Positions 53,130 through 60,429 of a stretch of DNA of 64,000 bases are shown here, piece by piece; position 1 is the stretch's first letter; every line of letters begins with the position of its first letter. The translations under genes and the position numbers were made by a program. Source of the stretch: Cyanobacterium stanieri LEGE 03274 (GTDB lineage: Bacteria > Cyanobacteriota > Cyanobacteriia > Cyanobacteriales > Cyanobacteriaceae). Below the pieces are notes generated by a model. The model did no database searches, was not told the DNA's origin, and saw only the letters and a program-made list of their open reading frames with translations. Location of the stretch: positions 1 to 64,000 of the forward strand of contig NZ_JADEWC010000005.1 of the NCBI RefSeq assembly GCF_015207825.1, given 5' to 3'.

Positions 53130-54485
53130 ATGGATAATGAGCAGTTTGCACCAAAGGAAAACGAGGAAATCATAATTGTTGAGTCTGCTGATTTAGAAGA
53201 CATTGACATCGTCAAATCATCTACCAATAAAAACGAAGCCCCAGAAACTAAACCTTTAGAAGTAGTTAATCAAGAAGAAACAGAAGAAAATATCAAAGAA
53301 TTACCTGACTATATCGCCTTAATTAAATGGATTGAAACCAATCCTCGTTATGCCCACTTGGTGGCGATGGTTGATAAAGAAGGAGAAATAAAACCAAGTC
53401 AACCTGATAATCTATTCGTCAAAATAATCAAAAATTATTTATTAAGCATTCCCACGGAATATTATGGCAAATCCTATGTTACAGATAAGGTGAGAGATGA
53501 TGCGGTGGTGGTTTCCCGTCTTATTAATGCTAGTAATTTGATTGATTTTGTGGGTAATAGTCCATTGTGGTTTTTTGCTTTCAAGTCGTTGGGTAGTGGT
53601 TGGGCATTTTTTATTACTATTGTTATGAATATTATTATTCTTAAGTTTAGTAATGATTTATCAACTAAGATTAATACAAGTAACAAAAATTATCATTTAG
53701 TCAAAAAAGCAGGGTTATTTTCTGGGTTAGTTATTTTAAATGTTATTCAATCTGTCGCATCGGGCATTGGGGTAGAGTTATTTAATAATCAGTCGAAATT
53801 AACGGAAGTAAAAGCCCAAGAAATTGTTGAGAAACAGATGATAATTGAACAAGAAAATATGGAGGTTTTTAAAAATGCTACTTCTCCTCAATATGTAGCA
53901 GTAAAAGAACGATGTGAAAAAGGACAAGAAGAATTAAATAGTCTTCCTCATTCTAATCCCCGTTGGTATTCTTTGTATGCAGAAATGCACGGCACATGGC
54001 AAGAGCACACCCAGGATTGGGATAATGTACCCATGGAACAATTACCCGTCTGTCGTCAATTGGTGCGATTACAAAATGAGTTATTTGTTAATTATGAAAA
54101 TGCTCAAAATAACTTTAATAATTTGTTAATCGCCCGTAATGATGTTGGTAATGATCTGTTATTTTTAGATAGTAGTTTCCCTAATGTTTATCAGTCTCAT
54201 TTCACCCCTGAAGGGGAGTTAAAATCTTCTCTGGAATTGGTTACTTTGGCAACGAATAGTTTTTTAACCAAGTTGTTTGATGGAAAATTAGGGGCGATCG
54301 CCCTTCCCCTGTTTATATTATCATTCTCAGTAATCAGTAGCTTTGTGTCTTGTATCATCACTTGGAATTACTCCGAAGACGAATACGTAAAACTATCTTG
54401 GGATGAAGAATTAAAACAAAAAAGAGATTTATGGCTAGAAGCCCAATGGCGAAACCTAATCAACGACACTCAACAAAATCAATAA
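53130..54485 (+). CDS. Membrane protein of unknown function, CRISPR-arm gene 1
   Basis: 451 residues, no family recognised. An acidic disordered N-terminus (about 1-60) is followed by a soluble part with IALIKWIETNPRYAHLVAMV. Hydrophobic segments are PLWFFAFKSLGSGWAFFITIVMN-like (about 150-180), LFSGLVILNVIQSVASGIGV (about 195-215) and LGAIALPLFILSFSVISSFV plus SCIITW (about 390-420). Between the last two lies a ~170-residue helical/coiled region, giving three or four membrane spans with a large loop, an architecture like DUF4407-type proteins. It opens the plus arm upstream of cas1 and is a candidate type III-linked membrane effector or anchor. Confidence 0.7.
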   Translation: MDNEQFAPKENEEIIIVESADLEDIDIVKSSTNKNEAPETKPLEVVNQEETEENIKELPDYIALIKWIETNPRYAHLVAMVDKEGEIKPSQPDNLFVKIIKNYLLSIPTEYYGKSYVTDKVRDDAVVVSRLINASNLIDFVGNSPLWFFAFKSLGSGWAFFITIVMNIIILKFSNDLSTKINTSNKNYHLVKKAGLFSGLVILNVIQSVASGIGVELFNNQSKLTEVKAQEIVEKQMIIEQENMEVFKNATSPQYVAVKERCEKGQEELNSLPHSNPRWYSLYAEMHGTWQEHTQDWDNVPMEQLPVCRQLVRLQNELFVNYENAQNNFNNLLIARNDVGNDLLFLDSSFPNVYQSHFTPEGELKSSLELVTLATNSFLTKLFDGKLGAIALPLFILSFSVISSFVSCIITWNYSEDEYVKLSWDEELKQKRDLWLEAQWRNLINDTQQNQ

Positions 54486-54502
54486 AATCCCAAATTCAGT
54501 TC

Positions 54503-54536
54503 TCCCCTTATTAAAGGGGGCTAGGGGGGATCAAAA
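54503..54536. repeat. G/C-run hairpin repeat (copy 3)
   Basis: CCCCTTATTAAAGGGGGCTA then GGGGGGATCAAAA; family shared with 1075 and 49162. Lies between CRISPR-arm genes 1 and 2. Confidence 0.6.
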
Positions 54537-54563
54537 ACTTCATCAACCCAAACCATAACAACC

Positions 54564-55241
54564 ATGAATCACAACCGCAACGCAACCCTTCTTAGAGCAT
54601 TTATCAACGAAGTCCAAGAAACAGGAATCTTCCCCCATCCAGAAATAATCAATATTTTTGAACAACATCAACAACAACTCACCCAACCCAGAAAAATTCC
54701 CCCATTTCCCCACTTACCAACACCCCCCGAAAAAACACCAGAAACCCCAGCAAAAATTACAACCCCTCAACAACAACCAGAAAACCCACCCGAAACAACT
54801 ATAACTCCCCCAAAATCTCAATCCCTGATAACATCAGACTCCGACTACTCATCAGAAAAAGAATTATTACCCAATGCCCAATTCTCTCCCCCCCCCAAAG
54901 AAGAAAAAAACCCCCCAGACGACAACCATAACTATGGCATCTACCTAGAAAATCCCCATACTTCCCTAGCCCAGAATTTTTCAGAAAACTACTTTATTCC
55001 CCATCCCCACAACTTTGCCAATAACCCAGAAACCGTCATTCCCATACACCAAGAAATTGATTACCCTTCTTCCGAAACCTCCCCATCACAATCCTTAAAA
55101 TACGATAACCCCCAAACCATCTCCAGAAAAAAAAGAATAATCACCAGAGACGAAAAACTAATACAAAGCTACATCGAGTATGTGAGAAAAACTGGAGATT
55201 GTGAATATCCCCTCCTCGAAAAACAACTGTTACACAATTAA
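54564..55241 (+). CDS. Pro-rich disordered protein with duplicated end motifs, CRISPR-arm gene 2
   Basis: 225 residues, no family recognised. The middle (about 35-190) is low-complexity Pro/Thr/Glu/Ser-rich and surely disordered. The two ends look like copies of one short helical motif: residues 9-34 begin LLRAFINEVQETGIFPHPEI and residues 199-224 begin LIQSYIEYVRKTGDCEYPLL, sharing hxxxhIxxVxxTGxxxxP. This suggests a tether with two similar binding heads. Base composition is strongly C/A-rich on the coding strand, unlike the neighbours. No obvious ribosome-binding site. Coding status is supported by the long frame and the paired motif. Confidence 0.65.
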   Translation: MNHNRNATLLRAFINEVQETGIFPHPEIINIFEQHQQQLTQPRKIPPFPHLPTPPEKTPETPAKITTPQQQPENPPETTITPPKSQSLITSDSDYSSEKELLPNAQFSPPPKEEKNPPDDNHNYGIYLENPHTSLAQNFSENYFIPHPHNFANNPETVIPIHQEIDYPSSETSPSQSLKYDNPQTISRKKRIITRDEKLIQSYIEYVRKTGDCEYPLLEKQLLHN

Positions 55242-55585
55242 TTAATAATGGAACATTGCTGATTTTAGGTATGACTTCTCCTTGAGGAAGGGAATAGGGA
55301 ACGGTTATGACATTTAGAAGTCTTAGTTCAATTTATTGAAGGTTGACTATTAGCCGTGTAATTCATTACACGGTGGGCGACGAAAATAGAATCTATTTAT
55401 AACGAATTATCCAAACTTGATATTAGAGGGTGGGCAAACCAACACCAAAAATAAACAACAGTCCTTATTCGCTTGATAGCTATGTATTAATCAGAAAAAA
55501 TTGGTTTAAATAAAAAAGTCTCTGATAATTAAAGAGATTTGGGGGGGGATAAATACCAACCAAACCACCACAAAAAGAGGACAAA
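55242..55585. other. Non-coding stretch with M2 fragment and R1 repeat
   Basis: Contains CATTGCTGATTTTAGGTATG (55252-55271), a fragment of MITE family M2, and a long R1 copy (55325-55423). An AAAGAGATTTGGGGGGGGAT run precedes gene 3. No gene seen. Confidence 0.55.
55325..55423 (+). repeat. Dispersed hairpin repeat R1 (copy 6)
   Basis: GTTCAATTTATTGAAGGTTG, ATTAGCCGTGTAATTCATTA-CACGG, and a tail ATAACGAATTATCCAAACTT; the closest relative is the copy at 966-1062, 54 kb away. Confidence 0.75.
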
Positions 55586-55900
55586 ATGGAACATCATCAC
55601 GACAAAAAAACCATTTACCTATCCAATAGATCTATTTGGTCAAATATTGCATTATGTTTTATATTATCGCCCATCGCAGGTTACATCCACACCAGAAGAT
55701 GGAGCGCCTTGGGTAAAGTTTCACTGGCATTGTTTGCTTTTTTTGCCATAACAAGTCCTACCAATATGACCAATAGAGAAGCCTTTGAAAGAGGACAAAA
55801 ATACTCATTACTAGCCTCTATTATTTCTACTATTGATAATTCCATCGCCATTCAAAACGCCAAAAATAAATTAAAAAATAACGACTCATCGGATCTTTAA
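55586..55900 (+). CDS. Small membrane protein, CRISPR-arm gene 3
   Basis: 104 residues from ATG 55586, preceded by AGAGGACAAA. There are probably two membrane segments (SIWSNIALCFILSPIAGYIH and LGKVSLALFAFFAITSPTNM) and a charged C-terminal tail. An overlapping frame at 55539 is a shadow. No family recognised. Seventeen bases separate it from gene 4, so gene 3, gene 4, cas1 and cas2 look co-transcribed. Confidence 0.6.
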   Translation: MEHHHDKKTIYLSNRSIWSNIALCFILSPIAGYIHTRRWSALGKVSLALFAFFAITSPTNMTNREAFERGQKYSLLASIISTIDNSIAIQNAKNKLKNNDSSDL

Positions 55901-55917
55901 AAAAGAGACAAAAAAAG

Positions 55918-56226
55918 ATGTTAATTTCTTGGAAAGGAAGCCTCATCAAAAGTATTGCCATGGGCATAAGTAATGGCACCGTTACCCTAATATTGTTACT
56001 CATTGCCCCCATGGGATTAGCAGGAGTAATCACTACCACCATCGCCGTCATGCTCACCACTCTAGCAGTAAGTTTAAGTTTTGACCTTATTACCCTCTGG
56101 TTAATCAAATCCTCCGAAGTCAATTTTTTAGATCATCCCTATAAAAATCCTAAAGGGGGGCAAATTTCTTCAGCAAAAAAAATGGAAATAGAACTTAATC
56201 GACTCAGAAACCTTGAAGATGAATGA
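55918..56226 (+). CDS. Small membrane protein overlapping cas1, CRISPR-arm gene 4
   Basis: 102 residues. Two long membrane helices (AMGISNGTVTLILLLIAPMG and VITTTIAVMLTTLAVSLSFD plus LITLWLI) are followed by a cytosolic tail ending in a charged helix (SSAKKMEIELNRLRNLEDE). Its stop codon overlaps the cas1 start as ATGA (56223-56226), so translation of the two is probably coupled. Family unknown. The coupling suggests a role tied to adaptation or expression of cas1. Confidence 0.65.
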   Translation: MLISWKGSLIKSIAMGISNGTVTLILLLIAPMGLAGVITTTIAVMLTTLAVSLSFDLITLWLIKSSEVNFLDHPYKNPKGGQISSAKKMEIELNRLRNLEDE

Positions 56227-57215
56227 ATACCGTTTATGTATCGCAACAGGGTTGTTATTTATCCCTCAAAAAAGAATTATTGATAGTAAAACATGGTAAC
56301 AACATCCTTGAAGAAGTACAAATGCCCCTAGTAGAACAAATTTTGATCATGGGTAAATCCCAAATTACCACCCAAGCCATTCGCGCTTGTTTAATCAAAA
56401 ATATTCCCATTGTTTACCTATCTAGGATGGGCTACTGCTACGGGCGTACCATCTCCATTGAAAGGGGTTATCGTTATCTAAGTCGTTATCAACAACTTCT
56501 AGACTCTAATAATAAAATAACTGTTGCAAAAGCTATCGTGAAAGCAAAACTAGCTAATAGTCGAGTGATTTTGCGTCGGCAACAACAAAGAAAACCATCC
56601 ATCGATGTATCCCAGGCCCTCAATATCCTTAGCTATTTAATGGACAAAGTATCTCAAGCCTTAACCATTAATCAACTAATGGGTTATGAAGGCGCCGGGG
56701 CAAGTGCTTATTTTTCCGCCTTAGGGCAATGTATAACCAATCCTGACTTTATTTTTTTTGGGCGTAGTCGTCGCCCCCCCGGGAATCCCGTTAATGCGCT
56801 TCTGAGTTTTGGTTATCAAATTCTTTGGAATCATCTCTTGGTATTGATTGAATTACAAGGATTAGATCCCTATTATGGTTGTCTCCATCAAGCAAATGAG
56901 CGTCATCCTGTGTTAGCTTCTGACTTAGTAGAAGAATTTCGGGCTTCCATTATCGATTCTTTGGTGCTTTATTTGGTAAATAAAAATATAATCAACAGCG
57001 TAGATGATTTCACTTTTAAGCATGGCGGTTGTTATCTTAACCACAGTGGTAGAAAAAAGTTTTTAAATGTTTTTATCCAAAGGATGGAGGAATTAATCGA
57101 TACGGGTAGGGAAACCAAACAACCCCGCTGGGATTTGTTAACAAGGCAAGTAAGACGCTATAAAAATTTTGTTTATCATCCTGTTTTCGGGTATCAACCT
57201 TATCGTATTCGCTGA
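56223..57215 (+). CDS. cas1: CRISPR-associated endonuclease/integrase Cas1
   Basis: 330 residues. The integrase of spacer acquisition; forms a complex with Cas2. Catalytic metal-binding residues are Glu156 in LMGYEGAGASAYF, a His in GCLHQANERHPVLASDLVEE (His222 or 228) and Glu237/238 in LVEEFR. The N-terminal beta domain (NTVYVSQQGCYLSLKKELLI) is typical. Not fused to reverse transcriptase or Cas6. Stop TGA overlaps the cas2 ATG by one base. Confidence 0.97.
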   Translation: MNTVYVSQQGCYLSLKKELLIVKHGNNILEEVQMPLVEQILIMGKSQITTQAIRACLIKNIPIVYLSRMGYCYGRTISIERGYRYLSRYQQLLDSNNKITVAKAIVKAKLANSRVILRRQQQRKPSIDVSQALNILSYLMDKVSQALTINQLMGYEGAGASAYFSALGQCITNPDFIFFGRSRRPPGNPVNALLSFGYQILWNHLLVLIELQGLDPYYGCLHQANERHPVLASDLVEEFRASIIDSLVLYLVNKNIINSVDDFTFKHGGCYLNHSGRKKFLNVFIQRMEELIDTGRETKQPRWDLLTRQVRRYKNFVYHPVFGYQPYRIR

Positions 57216-57496
57216 TGCTTTTTTATCTAATAGTTTATGACATCACCGACGACAAACGCCGAAAAAAAATTGCGGATATTCTCGAAGGTTATGGGGTGAG
57301 GGTGCAATATAGCGTTTTTGAATGTGTTTTAAATCTTAAGCAATATCGGGAGTTGAAAAAAAGGTTACGAAAGGTTTTTAAACAGGAGGAAGACAATCTG
57401 AGATTTTACCCTATTTCGGATCATACTCTTAGAAAGGTGGAAACATGGGGACAAGGTTTGCCCCTCACCAATCCCCTAAAATCAAAGGTTATCTGA
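57215..57496 (+). CDS. cas2: CRISPR-associated protein Cas2
   Basis: 93 residues, ferredoxin-like Cas2. LFYLIVYDITDDKRRKKIAD carries the conserved Asp, followed by LEGYGVRVQYSVFECVLN, and DNLRFYPISDHTLRK near the end. Dimeric scaffold of the Cas1-Cas2 integrase. The start overlaps the cas1 stop by one base; the leader and array follow within 180 bases. Confidence 0.96.
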   Translation: MLFYLIVYDITDDKRRKKIADILEGYGVRVQYSVFECVLNLKQYRELKKRLRKVFKQEEDNLRFYPISDHTLRKVETWGQGLPLTNPLKSKVI

Positions 57497-57676
57497 TTGC
57501 GAGGGATCGCTGAATGTATCTCAAACAATCAAAATTCGTCATATCCCTCGTTCTTTTACTAAACAAGGGTTTGAAGTATGTATTTGATAAATTTCCAGTA
57601 TCATTTAAATCAATTTTTGTTAAGGTTCGCTAAGGTGCGCTGGACAGTAAGCGGAACAAGGAGTTAATATAAAGGT
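57497..57676 (+). promoter_or_regulatory. CRISPR leader
   Basis: 180 bases between cas2 and repeat 1. They include an inverted repeat CGAGGGAT (57500-57507)/ATCCCTCG (57543-57550) that may end cas2 transcription, an AT-rich middle, and TAAGGTGCGCTGGACAGT near 57631. A 10-mer-plus match to the latter (TAAGGTGCGCTGTACA) occurs at 21195. As cas1-cas2 lead into it and the degenerate repeat is at the far end, this side is the probable leader. Confidence 0.6.
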
Positions 57677-58011
57677 GTCGCTATCCTTCGGGGTAGTGGA
57701 ATTAATGGAAACGGCTCCCCCTGCTGACTCGGCTAACTCCTCAAATACATCAGGGGTCGCTATCCTTCGGGGTAGTGGAATTAATGGAAACTGCTGAGAA
57801 CGCTCAACACTTGGGCGAAATCTTGAACATCTGCGTTACCGCTTGTCGCTATCCTTCGGGGTAGTGGAATTAATGGAAACGCACGGAAATCAGAAGTTTC
57901 GGACATTTTTTGACCTTTTAATGTCGCTATCCTTCGGGGTAGTGGAATTAATGGAAACGTTCATCATTTTCCTTGATAAGAAACTCCTGAGCCCTACGAG
58001 TCGCTATCCTT
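57677..58011 (+). CRISPR. CRISPR array: four complete 36-nt repeats plus a truncated fifth
   Basis: Repeats are identical at 57677-57712, 57756-57791, 57845-57880 and 57923-57958; the fifth matches only its first 12 bases (58000-58011). They begin GTCGCTATCCTTCGGGGTAG and end AATTAATGGAAAC. Spacers are 43, 53, 42 and 41 nt. CTATCC-TTCG-GGGTAG forms a 6-bp hairpin capped by a C(UUCG)G tetraloop. Orientation: downstream of cas1-cas2, with the degenerate end distal. No cas6 gene is in the window, so processing by a host RNase (RNase E is known to do this for the Synechocystis III-Bv array) or a distant Cas6 is needed. Confidence 0.97.
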
Positions 58012-58217
58012 AATATCGTGTGGCTATTCTTTCTCTTTTTATCGTGATTTTGTCGAGTCGTAGTTTATTTAACGACCAAGGGAGAAAATAAATTAAAACA
58101 CAATTTTACAATCTTTTATTTTCAGTCCTAATATTGTTATTCGCATGAATAAATAAACTAATAAAAAAAGAGTTACTAAACTATTAGTAAATAACTTAAC
58201 TTATTTGTAAGTAAATA

Positions 58218-58901
58218 ATGCCAAAAGTAGAGATTATTTGCTTGGCGAATTCCAAAAAACTTGGTGGGCGCTGTATTGCGGGTATAAGGACTGATGGAAA
58301 GGGTTGGATACGTCCTGTAGGCAGTAATAATAATGATGGAACTCTTTTTGCTAATGATTATACTCTATCAAATGGTAGTGAACCCCAGATATTGTCTGTT
58401 ATTCAAATTGCTATTTCTACCCCCAAACCCCAATTATATCAACCAGAAAATTGGTTAACTGAGAGAATTCCTTGGCAATTGGTTGGTAAAACTCTTAATA
58501 AGTCTCATTTACAATTAATCGAAAATGCTTTTTTTCAGGGTGATAGTATATTTGGAACAAGGGGCGATCGCATTTCTTACCATCAATTACAGCAAAATCC
58601 TGCCAAAAGTTCTTTAGAAATCATTCAACCCCTCAATATTACATGGTGTATAAACAATAATTACTCAGGTAATCGACAAATTAGGGCAATATTTTCTTTA
58701 CATAATGTTCAATATAATTTAGTGGTAACAGATCCTAATTGGCTAGAACATTTAACAAAATTTGAACTCGGTTGTTACAGTTCAAAAGATATTGGGTTGT
58801 CTCAAGAGGTGCAATTTTTATTTACCATTAGTTTGGGTGTACCCTATAAAGGTCATTGTTATAAACTCATAGCTGCAGTTATTCCCTATGTGACTCGGTA
58901 G
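58218..58901 (+). CDS. Dual-OB-like domain protein
   Basis: 227 residues. EIICLANSKKLGGRCIAGIR then GKGWIRPVGSNNNDGTL is the characteristic opening of the dual-OB domain family as I recall it. A second beta barrel follows (IRAIFSLHNVQYNLVVTDPN, EVQFLFTISLGVPYKGHCYK). OB folds suggest nucleic-acid or nucleotide binding. It is the first gene of a three-gene unit with two DUF488 proteins; the gap to the next is 20 bases. Families with this pairing have been predicted as conflict/defence components; that link is inference. Confidence 0.75.
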   Translation: MPKVEIICLANSKKLGGRCIAGIRTDGKGWIRPVGSNNNDGTLFANDYTLSNGSEPQILSVIQIAISTPKPQLYQPENWLTERIPWQLVGKTLNKSHLQLIENAFFQGDSIFGTRGDRISYHQLQQNPAKSSLEIIQPLNITWCINNNYSGNRQIRAIFSLHNVQYNLVVTDPNWLEHLTKFELGCYSSKDIGLSQEVQFLFTISLGVPYKGHCYKLIAAVIPYVTR

Positions 58902-58921
58902 AATAATACACTTTTTAATCA

Positions 58922-59527
58922 ATGAAAATATTTACCATTGGGCATAGTAATCATCAAATCGAACAATTTATCTTTTTATTACAATTACATCAAGTAACGG
59001 CGATCGCTGATGTTCGCTCCATCCCCTATTCTCGATATAATCAACAATACAATCAAAAAAATTTGCAAAATAAACTAAAACAAAACAAAATTGCATATAG
59101 TTTTTTAGGAGATGAATTAGGGGCAAGAAGTAAAAATCCTAATTGTTATGTAAAAAATCAAGCCATATATGAAAAAATAGCCCAGACAGAAGAATTTTTG
59201 AAAGGATTAACAAGATTAATAAAAGGGACGAATAAACATAATATAGCTTTAATGTGTGCCGAAAAAGACCCTATTAATTGCCATCGTGCCATATTAATAT
59301 CTAGGTATTTATCAAAACAGAATATAACAATATTACATATTTTATCTAATGGTCAATTAGAATCACAAAATCAACTAGAAAAACGTTTACTTGATTTACT
59401 AGGATTAAATACGCCTAAACAATTAAATCTATTTGATTTCAGCCAAGAAAATTCCCAATCCGAAGATGATTTAATTGAAGATGCTTATCACATACAAGGA
59501 ACAAAAATAGCTTATTTACGAAAATAA
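58922..59527 (+). CDS. DUF488 family protein (first copy)
   Basis: 201 residues. MKIFTIGHSNHQIEQFIFLL, VTAIADVRSIPYSRYNQQYN, YSFLGDELGARSKNP and the family's end motif ALMCAEKDPINCHRAILIS are all present. The CxExxPxxCHR pattern suggests a metal or nucleotide site. The C-terminal ~50 residues (LLGLNTPKQLNLFDFSQENS) are an extension. Function is unestablished. Two bases separate it from the next gene. Confidence 0.88.
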   Translation: MKIFTIGHSNHQIEQFIFLLQLHQVTAIADVRSIPYSRYNQQYNQKNLQNKLKQNKIAYSFLGDELGARSKNPNCYVKNQAIYEKIAQTEEFLKGLTRLIKGTNKHNIALMCAEKDPINCHRAILISRYLSKQNITILHILSNGQLESQNQLEKRLLDLLGLNTPKQLNLFDFSQENSQSEDDLIEDAYHIQGTKIAYLRK

Positions 59528-59529
59528 AA

Positions 59530-59967
59530 ATGAAATTATTTACCATTGGTTTTACACAAACATCAGCCGAACAATTTTTTGATTCTTTAACAAAAAATAA
59601 AGTTACAACTTTAATTGATGTAAGGTTAAACAACTCTTCTCAACTTTCTGGTTATGCAAAAAAAAATGATCTTCAATATTTTTTAAAAAGAATATGTAAT
59701 ATAAATTATGTTCATATAAAAGATTTAGCACCTAACAAAGATATTTTAGACCAATTTAAAAAACAAAAAACTATATCATGGAAAGAATATGAAAAACACT
59801 ATTTAAAATTGATACAAGATCGCAAAATTGATAAAACAATATCCCCCAAACTATTTGAAAATGGATGTTTATTATGTAGTGAAAAAGAACCTCATTACTG
59901 TCACAGAAGGTTGTTAGCAGAATACCTTAACAAACAATGGGGAGGAATTTTAATTAAACATCTTTAA
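59530..59967 (+). CDS. DUF488 family protein (second copy)
   Basis: 145 residues. MKLFTIGFTQTSAEQFFDSL, VTTLIDVRLNNSSQLSGYAK, YVHIKDLAPNKDILDQF, and LLCSEKEPHYCHRRLLAEYL show the same fold as the gene before it, but a shorter, diverged version (the GDELGG-like loop is KDLAP). Tandem DUF488 copies with a 2-base gap imply a heteromer or a two-step function. Confidence 0.88.
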   Translation: MKLFTIGFTQTSAEQFFDSLTKNKVTTLIDVRLNNSSQLSGYAKKNDLQYFLKRICNINYVHIKDLAPNKDILDQFKKQKTISWKEYEKHYLKLIQDRKIDKTISPKLFENGCLLCSEKEPHYCHRRLLAEYLNKQWGGILIKHL

Positions 59968-60071
59968 TCCCATTCATTTCAAAGTGTGTACATTAAACAG
60001 ACTTTATGATTCACCTCCATTATTATACTTAATACCAAATTCGATCAGCATAGTAAACTAATAAAATTAAT

Positions 60072-60200
60072 GGCATTGCTGATTTTGAGTATGAAGCATT
60101 ATTGAATTACAGTAAATGTATAGTATTAAAACTATTATTACTATTGCCCATTCCCTATTGCCAAACTCAACTAAAAATCATACCTTAATTCGCCAACGCC
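60072..60200. mobile_element. MITE M2, complete with 8-bp target duplication
   Basis: The left end GGCATTGCTGATTTTGAGTA and the right end (reverse strand) GGCGTTGGCGAATTAAGGTA form imperfect ~23-bp terminal inverted repeats ending in TATGA. The exact 8-mer AAATTAAT stands directly outside both ends (60064-60071 and 60201-60208). The 129-bp interior has no open frame. Other ends of the family are at 24094 and 55252. Confidence 0.75.
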
Positions 60201-60240
60201 AAATTAATTAACAAATATACTAAAATAACTAACTTGCTTT

Positions 60241-60292
60241 CGGTTAATGGAAGGTTAACTGTTAGCCATGCAATTTATTATACAGTGAGGCA
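60241..60292 (+). repeat. Dispersed hairpin repeat R1 (degenerate copy 7)
   Basis: GTTAACTGTTAGCCATGCAA and TTTATTATACAGTGAGGC align with the R1 centre; the leading palindrome is eroded. Confidence 0.45.
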
Positions 60293-60361
60293 ACTGGGAA
60301 AATACTATAACTCATCCATTAGAATACATAAATCAAACGAAAACAAAAATATCCTTTAAAT

Positions 60362-60405
60362 AAAAAAGTGTTCTCAAGCCCCATAAAAACAAAGCCCAAG
60401 AACAC
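60362..60405 (-). terminator. Rho-independent terminator of rplT
   Basis: On the minus strand GTGTTCT (60405-60399) pairs with AGAACAC (60374-60368), extended by G-U pairs, and is followed by TTTTTTA. It lies 24 bases past the rplT stop. Confidence 0.75.
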
Positions 60406-60429
60406 CTTATATAAAAATCATAGACAAAT

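Larger units (their letters stand above)
59968..60429. other. Non-coding region rich in dispersed elements
   Basis: Holds MITE M2 (60072-60200), heptamer-like tracts, an R1 copy (about 60241-60292) and the rplT terminator (60362-60405). No gene seen. Confidence 0.6.

Noticed and set aside
58012-58217. Further degenerate CRISPR repeats after the fifth
   Set aside because: No stretch beyond the first 12 bases of the last repeat matches the repeat sequence.
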